From Escallonia rubra (taxonomy: Eukaryota > Streptophyta > Magnoliopsida > Escalloniales > Escalloniaceae): a stretch of DNA of 64,000 nt. The stretch is taken from contig JAVXUO010002842.1 in the NCBI GenBank assembly GCA_033065855.1, positions 1 to 64,000 of the forward strand, read 5' to 3'. Positions 43,014 through 56,340 of this stretch are shown here, piece by piece. Under the pieces are notes generated by a model, which saw nothing but the letters and a program-made list of their open reading frames with translations, made no database searches and was not told the DNA's origin. The position numbers were made by a program, and so were the translations under genes. How positions within the stretch are numbered: the first letter of the stretch is position 1; every line of letters begins with the position of its first letter.

Positions 43014-44627
43014 ATGGACAGACTAATAAGCTTGGAGCCATCAAATGTTGTCGCGATCCGGATTGAACCTGGTCAAAAGTGTTATGGAGAGCTAACTTTG
43101 CGAAATGTCATGTACACCATGCCGGTGGCGTTTCGGCTTCAACCGATCAACAAGACTAGATATACTGTTAAGCCACAATCGGGAATTATCACTCCACTCA
43201 CAACACTAACTATTGAGATCATTTACCATCTCCTTCCAAATTCAGGTCTTCCAGAGTCATTCCCTCACTGTGATGATTCCTTTGTCTTACACAGCGTTGT
43301 GGTACCGGGTGCAGCGGTCAAAGATCCTTCTTCAACATATGACGCCGTCCCTAGCGATTGGTTTACCACAAAGAAGAAGCAAGTTTTTAGTGATAGTGGT
43401 ATTAAGATCATGTTTGTCGGCTCCCCAGTGTTGGCTCAGCTCATCTTGAATGGCTCCATGGACGAAATCCGTGAAGCCATGGAGAAATGTGACCCATCTT
43501 GGAAGGCGGCTGATTCGGTTGATGCAGATGGTCAGACGTTACTTCACATTGCGATTGCTCAAAACCGGCCTGATCTGGTTCAGTTACTTCTCGAGTTTGA
43601 GCCTGACGTCGAGTCTTTGAGCCGGTCAGGCTCTAGCCCCCTGGAGGCAGCAGCAGCTTCAGGAGAAGCATTAATTGTAGAGCTGTTGCTGGCTCATCAA
43701 GCCAGCACAGAAAGATCACAGGGCTCCACGTGGGGCCCCGTTCACCTGGCTGCTGGAGGTGGCCATGTGGAAGTATTGAGGTTACTTTTACTGAAAGGTG
43801 CTGATGTGGATGCGCTCACCAAGGATGGAAACACTGCTTTACACTTGGCAGTCGAGGAGCGAAGGAAGGACTGCGCAAGGCTACTGTTGACTAGTGGGGC
43901 GAGAGTAGACGTTCGTAACATCGGTGATGGTGACACGCCGTTACACATTTCGGCAGCATTAGGGGATGAGCACATGGTGAAGCTTTTATTGCAAAAAGGA
44001 GCCAACAAAGATATCCGCAATCGGATTGGGAAAACAGCCTACGACCTGGCAGCCGAGAATGGCCATAATAGACTTTTTGATGCTCTTCGTCTTGGGGACA
44101 ACTTGTGTGTGGCTGCACGAAAGGGTGAAATTCGAATAATCCACAGGCTTCTCGAGAATGGCGCGGCGATCAATGGGCGGGACCAGCACGGATGGACTGC
44201 ACTCCACCGTGCTTCTTTTAAAGGACTGGCGGATGTTGTCCGAACCCTAATTAATAAGGGCGTCGACGTGGATGCCAGAGACGAGGATGGCTATACCGCC
44301 TTGCACTGCGCAGTGGAATCAGGACATGCGAATGTGATCGAGATGCTTGTGAAGAAAAGAGCAGATGTAGAAGCGCGTACAAACAAGGGAGTCACTGCGC
44401 TTCAAATAGCAGAGTCATTGCACTACTCGGGGATCACAAGGATACTCGTTCATGGTGGCGCAGGCAAAGATGGTATATCACAAATTTTGATTGCGCCAAC
44501 TTCACTGCCATTTGGAAATGGAGTGACGAAACGGGAGAAAGAGTTTGGCACGATGAAGAAGAAGCCTAGTCGAGGTAGAGCACTTCGAAGTAGCTTTGAT
44601 CGGTCCGCAGCGGTCGCGGTGATTTAG
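43014..44627 (+). CDS. VPY: VAPYRIN: MSP domain plus ankyrin repeats (intronless)
   Basis: A complete 537-residue frame. Residues 1-135 form a major sperm protein/VAP domain ([53 protein letters not shown]). Residues 170-485 carry about ten ankyrin repeats ([60 protein letters not shown]), with the known spacer after repeat six ([19 protein letters not shown]). The C-terminus is basic ([16 protein letters not shown]). I recognise the start and whole architecture as VAPYRIN, whose known relatives have similar length and, as here, no introns. The protein is needed for entry and arbuscule formation by mycorrhizal fungi, and for rhizobial infection in legumes. It sits in cytoplasmic and nuclear puncta and acts with exocyst and membrane-trafficking partners. 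No defect is visible. A paralogous VPY-like gene is the main alternative. Confidence 0.95.
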   Translation: MDRLISLEPSNVVAIRIEPGQKCYGELTLRNVMYTMPVAFRLQPINKTRYTVKPQSGIITPLTTLTIEIIYHLLPNSGLPESFPHCDDSFVLHSVVVPGAAVKDPSSTYDAVPSDWFTTKKKQVFSDSGIKIMFVGSPVLAQLILNGSMDEIREAMEKCDPSWKAADSVDADGQTLLHIAIAQNRPDLVQLLLEFEPDVESLSRSGSSPLEAAAASGEALIVELLLAHQASTERSQGSTWGPVHLAAGGGHVEVLRLLLLKGADVDALTKDGNTALHLAVEERRKDCARLLLTSGARVDVRNIGDGDTPLHISAALGDEHMVKLLLQKGANKDIRNRIGKTAYDLAAENGHNRLFDALRLGDNLCVAARKGEIRIIHRLLENGAAINGRDQHGWTALHRASFKGLADVVRTLINKGVDVDARDEDGYTALHCAVESGHANVIEMLVKKRADVEARTNKGVTALQIAESLHYSGITRILVHGGAGKDGISQILIAPTSLPFGNGVTKREKEFGTMKKKPSRGRALRSSFDRSAAVAVI

Positions 44628-45082
44628 CTACACAAGTATGGAAAGTTGAGTTTCGAAAGCTGAATTAGTCATTGTTTCTTAACTACATGATGCGACAGAA
44701 GTTGTGGACTCGAAATGTTAGTTTGCTGTATTTTGTCCTATACATATCGTTATTGTATGATTCTTAACCAGCCTCCAAAAGTGTAATTGTTGATTTTCAA
44801 TTGTTTATGCACCATCTGCATGATATTGAGGGCTATGCTAGTGGCAGTGTGAGGTGATAAGCGATTTTTTCTGTGTAGCTTATATTGATAAATTTGTGCT
44901 CATCATGAGTTCTACTCTTCATGCTCTTTAGTACGATACCAATCTTGCAGTGGCTGAGGGCATTCAAATGAATTATTTTTACTTTTGCAGTACTTGAGAG
45001 CAACAAATAGCATTTTTACGATGATTAAAACTTTAGGAAAAACTTATTCTTACCTCGTTTTTACCTATGACACTTTGTGCAA
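44628..45082. other. 3' flank of VPY
   Basis: AT-rich sequence likely holding the 3' untranslated region; TTGTATGATT and TGTAATTGTT words are U-rich, but no canonical AATAAA signal is seen close to the stop codon. Confidence 0.4.
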
Positions 45083-45166
45083 TTAATCATGGAATGGTAC
45101 TTGCTTTTGATGCAACAAACTTTTAATCATGGAATGGTACTTGCTTTTGATGCAACAAACTTTTAA
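45083..45166. repeat. 42 bp perfect tandem duplication
   Basis: TTAATCATGGAATGGTACTT then GCTTTTGATGCAACAAACTT is present twice back to back (45083-45124, 45125-45166), apparently identical, which suggests a recent event. Confidence 0.9.
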
Positions 45167-45797
45167 ATTCTTTCAAGGAATCAAAAGTCCGGCAATGTTT
45201 ATATCTTTTTCTACCATCCAAATATTATTAAACCGAAAAAACTTGCCTTTTGTCTCTATAGGCGGCAAGCATGTACTAAAAAATAAGAAGATCCAATGAG
45301 TACGGTGCTCTTTATGTGGGTTGTGTGAGATTTGTTTGCCTTTGTAAACTAAACAAAACAATAACTCACGTAAAGATTAAAGCTAAACATCACCACTTGT
45401 ATCTTCCCACGCTATAGGGTTAATTGCAAAAACTATCCCCTCCCATATAACACGCTAGCATAATTATCCTGCGAGAACTTAATAGTCGAATCCCCCCTCC
45501 GCATATGGGAGGGATAGCATCCTTACTGCGTCAGGCCAACAAATTATAAAATCCTTGTTTACATATTTATCACCAAAGTATAAAGGGCTTTCTGTATAAA
45601 TTTTAGGTAAAATAAAATGTTGAAAAATTTTCATTTTAGCTTATGTTAATAGTTTCTTCATTCCTATCTTAGCATTTTCTCTTCTATATCTCTTCTCTAT
45701 CTCCAACACCACACCACCAACAAATAGAAAGAGGACCAATTTAAACAATGTTGTTTCTTTATACATAAAACTATATAATGGATTTTGTTAGGATACC
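45167..45797. other. AT-rich intergenic sequence
   Basis: No gene recognised. 45415-45520 has inverted words (CCCCTCCCATAT and ATATGGGAGGGAT) able to form a weak hairpin. Confidence 0.4.
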
Positions 45798-47240
45798 TGT
45801 GACACCCCCAGCCCAAGTGACGCCACCGGAGCTGAGATGTCAATCATGTCAACGTTACAGCCTTAAATATAACACAGAGCAACTACAACCTTAAGATCAC
45901 GAAGAAAACATTACAACACGTCCTTACAAAAATTTTCCTTAATAGTACACATTGTGTCGCAGCGGAAACTGCATAATATAACACAACTTAATATGTACAC
46001 CCAATTTTACATCTGCGTGGCGATGTACATATTTCCTCACAGGACCTCAGGATAATTTTTCTTGACCTTTCCCCGAGGTCTCACCTTGTTCAAATCTAGT
46101 ACCTGAAAAACACATCAGATAAGGAATGAGCGCGAATCGCTCAGTAAGGATAATACGAGGAGTATAACGTACAATCCTCTCGAATTTATGGGAGAATCGA
46201 TCATGAATTTTCAACGAAGGCAAAGGATTGAAGAATGCCAAGAACGAACATTTACAATCCTCTTGCTGCATCACCTTTGTTCAGACTGAGTGGCTCAAGC
46301 CCAACAGAACATCATCATTTCTACTTGGACAGACTCATGGACTATGCAAGTGCAATGCAAAAGAGACACTAAAGCATAAACATCATGAGAATAACGAGAT
46401 ATTAAATTCAGAAACATCAAATAAAATCAATTGAGGTGCATGCTTGACTCGACGCGACATGACAGACTCTAGCGCGCTTCATCCTCTTTTTGTCAGTTAC
46501 TCACTTTTTCACTGACCGCCAGTTACTCCCTTCACTGGCCCTCCACTTAATGATTCCCCTTCATACAGGGTGTTCATCTCAGTCTTGTCCAGATTAGGAA
46601 ACGGTTTTCATCCAGGAGCGGACTTAGAGAGTATTTTCAATCGTAAGTCCTCAACAACGCTTTCAGGCTCATTGTCGGGCGGACTAAGGGAATTCATTCT
46701 ACCTTAAGTCCTCAACAGCACAAGTCAACAAGAAGCACCGGTTCATAAACTCAACCGATATTCCAACATAAATATAGGAGTTCAACATGAGCATGATCAA
46801 CATGGTATGCCAAGCAAAACAACATGTATCATATCGGAACCGCACTATCCTTACCTGATGGCTTTATAGCCGATGAACTCCTCGCTTCCTGATTTTCTCA
46901 GCAATGGAACCACCTATCAAATAAAATTCTTCTCCTTAGACCGCCCTAAAATACAAAAACATGCCTAACTTACCTCCCCCCTCCCTTACTGCTCATCTGT
47001 CTCCCACTTATTACGGCTAATCCATTAACCGGATTTGCCATAACAAATAAGGTGCATTACCCGCACTACCGCCCATGTTGTGCGCATCTAAACTAAAATT
47101 TTCCACTCTTTATACTCCTTACTGCTTAACCATGAGTTTCTGCAAGATTCGTCACATGTGTGGAAAATTACCGAAATGCCCCTGGCCATAGGTAAAATTA
47201 CCTAAACACCCCCTGACGATTTCTACACCAATAAACACTC
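45798..47240 (-). repeat. 3' part of a chromovirus-type LTR (same family as 31751-34461)
   Basis: Begins (plus) TGTGACACCCCCAGCCCAAG and runs nearly collinear with 31751-33190. No primer site precedes it (left flank GGATACC), so it is a solo or truncated LTR. Homology ends near CAATAAACACTCCC, where sequence of the next LTR begins. Confidence 0.85.
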
Positions 47241-49234
47241 CCAAGTGTCGCTAAAAAGCTATCCTATTCCGGCAGTCTCTTTAAATATATCTAGAAAATT
47301 ATTTGGACAAAACTCAAAGAAGTAACTTATGTTAATTTTTCAAGACCTACACACAGTTAAACTTTTAGATTTTTCGGAGCTCGGGAAGTATGCTAACTAA
47401 TTTTATTCGTGATAGAGACTTCAGTGTATTATAGAATAGTAAATTAAGTTATTAAATTCTGAAACTCCTACAACAATCTTATATAGCTAAGATAAGGTAG
47501 TTTCTAAAATTTCAAAAAATATTAAGGTCGTTTGCTATGTTAGCATCGTTAGCGGCGTAGCGCCCGAGCGATTATCGCGCGTAACGCTTCACTATTACAA
47601 CAATTGCAAAATCAATTTTTTAGAACCTCTTATGAGTAGAATTAGAAAAAGTACAAAACAAAAACTTGCATTATTTTTCTGAAACCTTCGATGTGGAATT
47701 TTCTTAGAATTTTTCTGGGCATGGGAAGTGCCTCAAATAATTTTATTTTTAAAACAAGTTTTTGAATTATTTAACATAGTAAACAAAATTATTTTTTAGC
47801 CTAGAATTTTATAGTAATCTAAAATGATGGTGACGCTTGAGTGTCTGAAATGTCGTGGCATTCCGGTGTCGTTCGTTATATTTTTGGGGCTTGAGCATTG
47901 ACGCTCAATTTAATGAGCAGTTTGGGGTTCCGAGCGAGAAATTTCGGGAACGACCGTTCATGTTTGAAATACCCATCAGTGGTTTAAAAAGGACTCTTTT
48001 AGGTTATATCTAGGTGGATAAGATTCTTTAGGCATTGCGGGCAAATAGGTAATTATACAAAAGTTGAGGGACGGTCGGCTAAAATTTTACTCATTTAAAA
48101 GAAACCTAATAATTAAACGTGCTCGAGCGACAATGAATGACATCAATATGATTTGTTGTTTAGGTTTTGATAGTCAAGAGCTAGGACCGACATTTGAGCA
48201 AATACCAGAAGCAGAACTTGAGCGAGGTTAGTACCCCTGTCATGTTTCCTCCGTATACTTATTTGCAAAACCTATAATATGCATTTATGATTTGATCATT
48301 TGAAGTTTAAAGTTTAAAGTTTTTTTCTGCATATGTTTTATTTCTAAATTATTTGACGAGGAACGTAATTTGAAAGAATGCCATGGAATGTTGTATGAGC
48401 CATAGAATTTTATGGAGTACGTGTTAATTGAGCAATGAAACTTGTCTTGGTTGTTGTGCCCCATATCCAACGGGGGAATGTTGGATTTCGGGCCCTGGTC
48501 AACAGGGCTTGCACGCTGATGCACAGTACTGTGGCTGGTGGTTCGCCCTTGCGTCCACATAATTATTTTATCCTGGGTGTAGGAGAAATTTCGGGCCCTA
48601 GTCAGGGGGGGCTCGTACGCTGACCGCAGCATACCTACGAAAAGAAATATATGTGTTTGATGTGAATACAATGAACGACGATTGTACTCAGATTTGAAAA
48701 TCTTTTTTTTTTGTTGTTGAAATTTCATGTATATGTGTATATGTATTTAAAGGACGTTTTACGAATGACAATGATCGAATGTTTGATTTGTTGAAAGAAA
48801 ATCCATGGCATGTTTTAGAAACTTCAAACTTATTTTAGGAACATGGCTGGTGTACTTGCTGAGCTTTCGCTCATTCCTTATTTTTCAGGTGACGACTTAA
48901 GGGAAGTAGAGCCGTATGAGCCACACGGGGGAGTAGTGCCCGAAGAGAACTTTTAGAATAATGAGTGCTTATCATTCGGACATTTTAGTTCTACGTTAAT
49001 TAACGTTATGCTTGAACTGATGTAAGGAGCTTAGGTCTCCTCGAGTTTTCTTCATAAGTTTTAAAGACATGTAATGAGAGTTTTATTTAAATTTTTGGAA
49101 GTCCGTAAATTAGAATTAATTTTGAGTCACAGGATTGTAGTAAGGCCTGTCAGAGCCCTGTCAGATGTTTGAATGGGCCTGCGGCCGGTCACGTGCGTAG
49201 CACACGGGCTTACCCGTTGGTTCGGGTCGTGACA
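47240..49234 (+). repeat. Gypsy LTR 3' part, plus orientation
   Basis: Collinear with 52983-54894 (TTTCAAGACCTACA / TTGCAAGACCTACA, ATGATTTRTTGTTTAGGTT, GGATTTCGGGCC, TTCGCTCATTCCTTATTTTT) and ends GGTTCGGGTCGTGACA at 49234. Orientation follows from the equivalent end at 54894, which is followed by a primer site. No primer site follows here. Confidence 0.8.
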
Positions 49235-49236
49235 GT

Positions 49237-52200
49237 TCTAATGAGCAGTACTAAAATTTCAATCCTTTTATCTTTCACTCGCTAGGCTCTAATCCTTATT
49301 CGGCAACTTAATGCTAGTTGTCACCTGCGGAAAGGAAGTCAAAGGGGAGTGAGCTTTCGAGAGTCCAGTAAAGTCAATTAATGATTTAAAAATAAGAAAA
49401 CGATACGGAAAATTTTACACTTAAACCAATGACAACTTTTAAAAAAAGAGAAACAAAGCGATTCAAATGATTTTCTATATACAATCAAATGATGATTTTC
49501 AAAAGGGTTTTAAAAGAAAACCACAACATTTCAATATAAACATAGGGATGAGTATCAACTCAATCCCTCAAGTAACAGTTATATATTCAAAACACTTTAT
49601 GTATAATAAAACAGGAACATGAAACATTGAACATGAGCAGTACACTATAGCAAAGTCACCCCGGCAGTACTCGATAAGTTTTACATATGCATATGTACAC
49701 TGACTAGTCTATCTAGGTACTAGTTTAACCCAACCAACAGACCATCTTTATAACTCCCAGGTTTACTAACTCATGTCAACATTGAGAAGCAATAAATGCA
49801 TTTGAAAAATATTCAAGGAATTTAACACAATTCAAATATTTGTACAATGATTGAATTAAGTAAAATAGGATGAGAATAAAGAGTTTCAAACGATCGCTAT
49901 AAGGCTCAACTTATGGTTTCACGGCAATTGAAAATATTTTCATATCAATCATAAAGCTCAATGAAGTTTGTAAAGCTGTCATAATAAAACACTTGAATTC
50001 AAGAAATGAAATAGGGTTCGGAAGAAATCCCTTACCTTAGTCCAAGCTAAGCGATGCTACCAACCTCAATCAATATTTTCTGAATAAACCTAGATTAGCA
50101 ATTTATTTGTTAAAACATAATATATGCTATAATACTATAAACCTAATATCAACTACCCACCATGTGCCAACTTCTAACTCCAAAATCGCTCAACTCAAAG
50201 CGCGCCTCGCATGCTGCCAACCTAGTTACCCGAAAATCTCGTACACTCCTTAATGCGTAACAATATTTCAAATTTCTTAATAAATTATAATAAAACACTT
50301 TTATAGCTTAAAACATTATTAAAAGTCAAAATATGCATTTTCTGAATTTTTTAATATTTTCGTATTAAAATAAATTCTTTAAATGCAATAAAAAACCCAT
50401 AAATTGCCAAAATTGCTTCTAGCTGAAAATAAAGTCCCATAATTTTTGAAACATCTTTAAAATATGTATAAAAATTATAGAAATTTAAATCAGAAATGAA
50501 AAGACACAAAAACAATTTTAAAATTTTTCATTTTGCTAAAACCAATGCGATACGGAAACCATAGAAAATCAACTCCAAAACTCATAACATTCAAGCTGAG
50601 TCTTCTTTATACCATAAAGACACTACTCTAATTTTTCCCAGAACATTTTCAGGGTTTAAAAGCTCCAAAAGAATTTAACGATTCTGAAATTATAGAAAAT
50701 ATTAAAAATACATACGATATCAGAAAAATATGAAATTTTAACAGTAATTCTAATATTGCGCTACAATTCTTCCTGTAAAGTTTCAAAATTATTCGACTAG
50801 TGTACAATACACAACAGCACGTGAACAGTGTAACACTTTACAACATAAACCCATAACTGTTCATCACCTTCATCTCTTCTTTCAGCTTCTGTCCAAGACC
50901 CAGAATATATTCACAGCTCAAAGTTACTGTTCACGCAGCTTCCTTTTGCTCCCCATTTCTTGTCTTTTAAACCTACATTACCCAAAATACATTCACAACC
51001 ATTTGGAACTCTCACACCCACTGTCATGGGTTTTCTCTTCTTCTCTTTTAGTTGGTTTATATACTCACTTACAACACACACATCCTTCCACATATCACAC
51101 AGTCAAATCCAAATCTCCCCTTCTCTTCTCCCCTTCCCTTTTTCTTTTGTTCAATACACACACACAAGCACACCAACACCCTTTTCTTTCCCCTTTTTTC
51201 TTTCCCCACTCAGTCACCATGCACACCCATTTACACACTACATACGCACACACTCACACCCAAACATACGGCTGTCTTTCAGTCCCTCCATGGCTGTCCT
51301 CTTTCTCTCTCCTTCTTCTACCCATTTCTTCCCATGAGCCCAGTTCACCCCTCACACGGCTGCACCTACATCCCACTCGTTATACACACTCAAGCATACA
51401 TGTATACACACAAACATACAACACTTCACCCACAACCATCCACCTGTACACACTACTTTTATTATTAGTATATGTACATATATATTTTGTAATAGGCACA
51501 CAGCGACACTCAAACACTCACTTTCCGAATTTTTGGCGACGCCGCAAACATCGGTTGATGGCAGCTATGGGTACTCGGCAATACCTTTTTTCACAGCCAT
51601 AAAACCCATGATACTAGAGGAAAAAATACGGGTTAGAAACTTACCGGAAAATAAATTTGATGCCGAAATAATTGAGTTTTCTTCTCTTCTCACGAGCACA
51701 ACCCAGCCCTTCTCCTCCTCTCTTTCTCTTTTTCTTTTCTCTCTCTTTTCTTTCTCTGTTGTAGTATGCTGTAACCGAAAATACCAAGTGAAATGCTCAT
51801 TTATCTCTCTCTTTAATTCTGACTATAAGTAAAAATGGGAATAAATCCAATTGCTCTAATTTCTCCCCTTGTTTCCTCACTAATTTAGTTTTGCCATAAT
51901 TAAAGAGTTGACCATCAAATCAAAATTTTTTTTTGAACTTTTAATTATTCAATAACCCCAAACTTTAATTTAAATTTTTATATAACCCCACTTCGTTAAT
52001 TGTCACTAAAGGTTGCTGCTAAAATTTGATCAAGCTAATCGTCACTAAAGGCCTAAACTGATAATACTTATAACTGTTTTTGTTCAATTATAATTTCTTT
52101 TTTCAAAATTTTGTCGCTAAATGTTAACGATAAAATTTCACTCATGGCAATCGACGCTAATATTGCAAATGAAAGTTGCCGCTAAAAAATTGCTAGTAAA

Positions 52201-52270
52201 AATATCGATGCTAAAAATATATTCGTTGTTAAAAACTTTAAATAAATCCGAAAAAGTATCAGGGTGTTAC
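49237..52270 (-). repeat. Gypsy LTR, minus orientation
   Basis: In minus orientation it starts TGTAACACCCTGATAC (52270). It is collinear with 57346-60340 over nearly its whole length (GGGAGTGAGCTTTCG, CACAACATTTCAATATAAAC, CAAAGTCACCCCGGCAGT, TTTACATATGCATATGTACA). 50940-51480 is pyrimidine-rich with CACACA runs, giving spurious overlapping reading frames. Its left end is truncated. Confidence 0.75.
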
Positions 52271-52650
52271 AATAGGCATTAATGGTATTTTTAGAAACCT
52301 TTAGCGACAATTGTTTTACCTATAGTTAGCGTCGATATTTTATTAGCAACTTTTAGCGACGATTAGTGAAGCGGAGTTAGTTATAAAATTATAATTAATT
52401 TGAGGACTATTGAGTAATTAAAAAATTTCAACAAATTTGACTTTATTTAAAAAATTATGTCAACTCTTTAAATTGGAAAGTGAGGGAACCAAGGGGGAGG
52501 AGATTAGGGAGGATATTAAGACATTACCAAAGAAGAAAAAAAAAAGGAAGGAAATAAAGGTCAAAGAGAGAGAAAAAGAAAAGTGGAGAAATTAGAGCAT
52601 TTGAGTTATATCCCATTTTTTGTTACAGAGATTTACATAGAGAAAGAGAG
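51806..52650. repeat. Large imperfect inverted repeat centred near 52225
   Basis: The left arm (51806-52200) and right arm (52250-52650) align as reverse complements: TGGGATATAACTCAAATGCT on the right arm (reverse complement) corresponds to TGGGAATAAATCCAATTGCT on the left, then GCTCTAATTTCTCC, TTAAAGAGTTGAC, CTTCACTAATCGTCGCTAAA versus CTTCGTTAATTGTCACTAAA. It arises because two LTRs of one family meet 5' end to 5' end. Confidence 0.8.
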
Positions 52651-55600
52651 AAAAAGAGAAAGAGAAAGAGAGAGAGTGTTATACTGGAAAAGAAAAAGGG
52701 AATCTCAACAGGAAGAAAAACAGAGAGAATAAGAGAAAGAGAAGGGAGGGACGACAGACACAAAACAAATCCGGCGAAGAGTCTAATTTTTCCGGTAAAA
52801 GTTTTGGCCTCCCTCCATCTTATTTTTGGGTGTTTTAGTGTGTTGTACAACTATGTGCGTGTGTGTGTGTAATAGAGAAGGGAGGGGTTTTAAATTGAAT
52901 TGCACAAAGAGAGACTAGATAGAGTTCTACGGTGCTGCACAGATAGAGGGAAAAGTTGAGAGTTCAAACTTTGAACTCAAAAGTGTCGCTAAAAACCATT
53001 AAGTTCCTTGTAATTTCTTTTCCAATTTTTAAGACATATCTAGAATTTTATTGGATGAAGTCCAAAAGAGTAACTCATATTAATTTTGCAAGACCTACAA
53101 CATGGAAGTTTTTGAGATTTTTCTGAGTTGGCAAAGCACATTAAATGATTTTATCCGAACAAGGGATTTTGGTGTATTTTAAAATAGTAAATTCAGTTAT
53201 TAAATTCTGAAGCTTTTATAATAATCTTATATATCTAGGATAGGGTACTTTCTAGATTTTTTAAAGAAGTTTGTTATTTTTAGCGTTGTTAGTCAAGTAG
53301 CGCTCGATTGAATATCGCGTAGCGCTTTACTATTACAATAGTTTACTAAACTATTTTTAAGGCCATTTTTTGAACAGATTTAAGCAAACTACAAAACTGA
53401 AACTTCCCTTATTTTTGTGAAGCCTTGGACCTGAAATTGTTTGGGATCTTTCTAGGCATGGGAAGGGTCTCAAATAATTTTACTTGAAAAAGAGGTTTTT
53501 TTAATTATTGGTATAGTAAACAAAAATATTTTAGCCTAGAATATTATAGTGATCTAAAATTACTGCGACGCTTGAGTGTCTGAAATTGCGTGGCATTCTG
53601 GTGCCGTTTGATATATTTTTGAAACATGAACTTTAGCATTCAATTTAAGGAGCGGTTTAGGGTTCCAAACAGAGAATTCCAAAAAGACCATTCTTGTCCA
53701 AATACGTTAGGCGTCAGGGATAAATAGGTAATTTTATGCAAGTCTAGGGGTATTTTGGTAATTTCACTCACTTGATGGAAATTCAGTACCTAGGCATAAT
53801 TGAACGTCAATAAATAACATTCATATGATTTATTGTTTAGGTTCTGATAGACAAAAGCTAGGGCAGACTTGGGAACTAGAACCGCTTAGCTACCCAGGTA
53901 AGTACTCATGTCATGTTCCTTTGTATACTCTATTTGCAAAGCATATAAACATATATATGACTTAATCAAATCAAAGTTTTTGAAGTTTTTGTACTGCACA
54001 TGTTTTTCTTGTTAAATCATTTGACGAGAAATTAAGTTTAAAAGAATGCCATGGAATGTTATGTGAATAGTAGATTTACACTTGGTACATGTTGAATGAG
54101 ATATGAATTTGACTTGGTTGCTATGCCCCATATCCAATGGGAAAAAGTTGGATTTCGGGCCATGGTCAACGGGGCTTATACGTTGATGCACAGTATTGTT
54201 GGTTGGGTTCGCCCTTGCTTCCACATAATTATTATCCCGGGTGTAGGAAGGATTTCGGGCCCTAGTCAGGGGGTTTGTATGCTGACCGTAGCACACCTAA
54301 GTAATGAAATATATGTGATAGATGCAAAGGAATTTCTTGATGATTATACTCCAATTTGAAAACATTTTCTGCAATTTCATATATATATGTATATACATTG
54401 TAGAATGTTTTATGGTGGTGACATTGAATTCCTGATTTTGTTAAAAGAGAAATCCATGGCATGTTTTGAAATCTTCAAACCTATTTTAGGAACAGGGTTT
54501 GTGTAATTGCTGGGCTTTCGCTCATTCCTTATTTTTCAGGTGAGGACCTAAGGGAAATAGATCCGTATGAGCAACACAAGGGAAGAATGCCCGAAGAGAA
54601 CCATTAGAATAAATGAAGTGTTTATTGTTTTGAGAATTTTAGCTCTATAGTTATTATTATGATCGAACTATTGTAGGAAGCTTAGGTCTGCTCGAATTCC
54701 TTCATAAATTTTCAAGAACATGTAATAAGGGTTTTTTTTTTTAAAAAAAATGGATTATTGGAAATTTTTAAGTTGGATTTAATCTCGAGTACAGGTTGTA
54801 GTAAGGCCTGGCAGAGCCCCGGGGTGGATGTTCGAATAGGCTTGCGGCTGGTCATGGTTCTAGGTCATGGGCTCACCCGTGGGTTCGGGTCGTGAGAAAA
54901 ATGGTATCAGAGCATATGTACCACGATTCTGTATATCCATAACTAGGCTGATGAGAGTGGAAGTTAGAACACAAGGTAGGATCCTTTAGAGTGCAAGTAA
55001 TATGTCATCATTGCTTAATACTTTAGTATACCATAGGCTTGAAATTAAGCTTGCTACTATTAAGTAGATTGTGTGAAGAGTCTAATTTTGTATGTTATCT
55101 GAAAAGCGTAGCAGAAGTATGATGGCTTAGAAATTGATTTAATTGGTTAAGTTTGAAGTGAAGTAAATACAGTTTAGTGAGTTTTGGTACTAGCTAAGTT
55201 ATAACTATTTCGAGGTTAAGTAATGATATTTGGCTGGCTGGGTTATAGATAACTGAGTGATGAATCTTGTAGTGGGGACGTGGGGTGAAATGTTTATAAT
55301 TGTCACGACGTGAGTGGTTATTTCTTTGACTTGCATTTTGGAGGTTATAAACCACACTACGAAGACTTAGTTTCATTGGGTGAAGCTGGAGAGATATGCT
55401 TCTAGTTGCCAAAACCCAACCAAGATTGTAGAGCAACATGTAGCATAATAGCTAGATAGAGATAATGTAAGGCTGTGGTTTCTTGAAGTTCTTGGAGCTC
55501 TTAGCTCGTAACTCAGAGCTCCTAGCTATTAGTTCGTAGCTCTTAGCTGCAAACGTTGGAGCGCTAAGTGAAAATTTTCTTGTTATGCTGAGGTTGCTGG

Positions 55601-56340
55601 TTTATAAGTTTCTTGAACAAGGTTTCGTAGAATAAGAGTAGTTGTGAGTTGAAATGTGCACTTGGAAATAATAATAATAATCATCATAAATTGTGTCAAA
55701 GTGTAGAGTCACCGGATTGAATTTGCTGTTGGACATTAGGAATTTGGCTTTGGATCTTATATCCTCATTACAATTGGAGCAAGTTATGTGTCTATATCGA
55801 ACTGTGGCGGACGTGGATTGTGGTTACAAGTAATCTTTGAGTGTCCACTTTAGTTTTAGCATGTAGCCCAGAGTCCTAGATTGATTGGCGTGCAAGGCTT
55901 GATCCGACCTCGAGGTGTGAACTATCATAGGATAAATGGATATAACTGAGGGCAAGAACTAGTTTTTCACCACCTTTGACTGGATTAAGTGATTTATTTT
56001 TCCCAACAAATTACAGTTTATGTCTTAGTTTGATTATGAGTTGACCCAGCGAAATTAAGGGTACATGTCGAAATGAGACATTATATGAATTGTGAAATTC
56101 AGGACGAATTCCTTTTAATGGAAGGAGAATGTAATACCTTAATCTTAATTTTGGTTTACGATCAACTGCAATAATTTACTCGGACTATTAGTCAGCATTA
56201 CTCGTTAGGTGAGACTTCACAGTTTAGCAACGTCTTAACGGTATAAATGGAGAAATGGTGAATTGTAGAGATAGCATTTACAGTGTGGCAAAGCTCGTCA
56301 TTTAAGAATGTTTTTACTTTAGGTAATCTTTATCAATGGG
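52271..56340 (+). mobile_element. Gypsy deletion derivative with 5' LTR, primer site and start of 3' LTR
   Basis: 5' LTR from about 52271 (start missing) to 54894. Primer site TGGTATCAGAGC at 54902-54913. Internal region of only about 1.2 kb with no recognised gag or pol. Polypurine tract AATGGAAGGAGAA ends at 56129, then TGTAATACCTTAATC at 56130 opens a truncated 3' LTR. Internal region 55490-55550 has an AGCTCTTAGCT-type short repeat. The coding capacity has been lost, so it is a non-autonomous fossil. Confidence 0.65.
54902..54913 (+). other. Primer binding site (tRNA-iMet type)
   Basis: TGGTATCAGAGC, eight bases after the LTR end GGGTCGTGAGA. It defines plus orientation for this LTR family. 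Confidence 0.85.

Noticed and set aside
45798-49234. A single 3.44 kb solo LTR
   Set aside because: Same reason: the left 1.4 kb matches one LTR family in minus orientation and the right 2 kb another in plus orientation; flanking 5 bp do not match.
50946-51602. 218-residue plus-strand frame and two overlapping shorter frames
   Set aside because: Open in all three frames because the stretch is pyrimidine-rich with CACACA runs; it lies inside a Gypsy LTR and has a counterpart without frames at 59100-59700.
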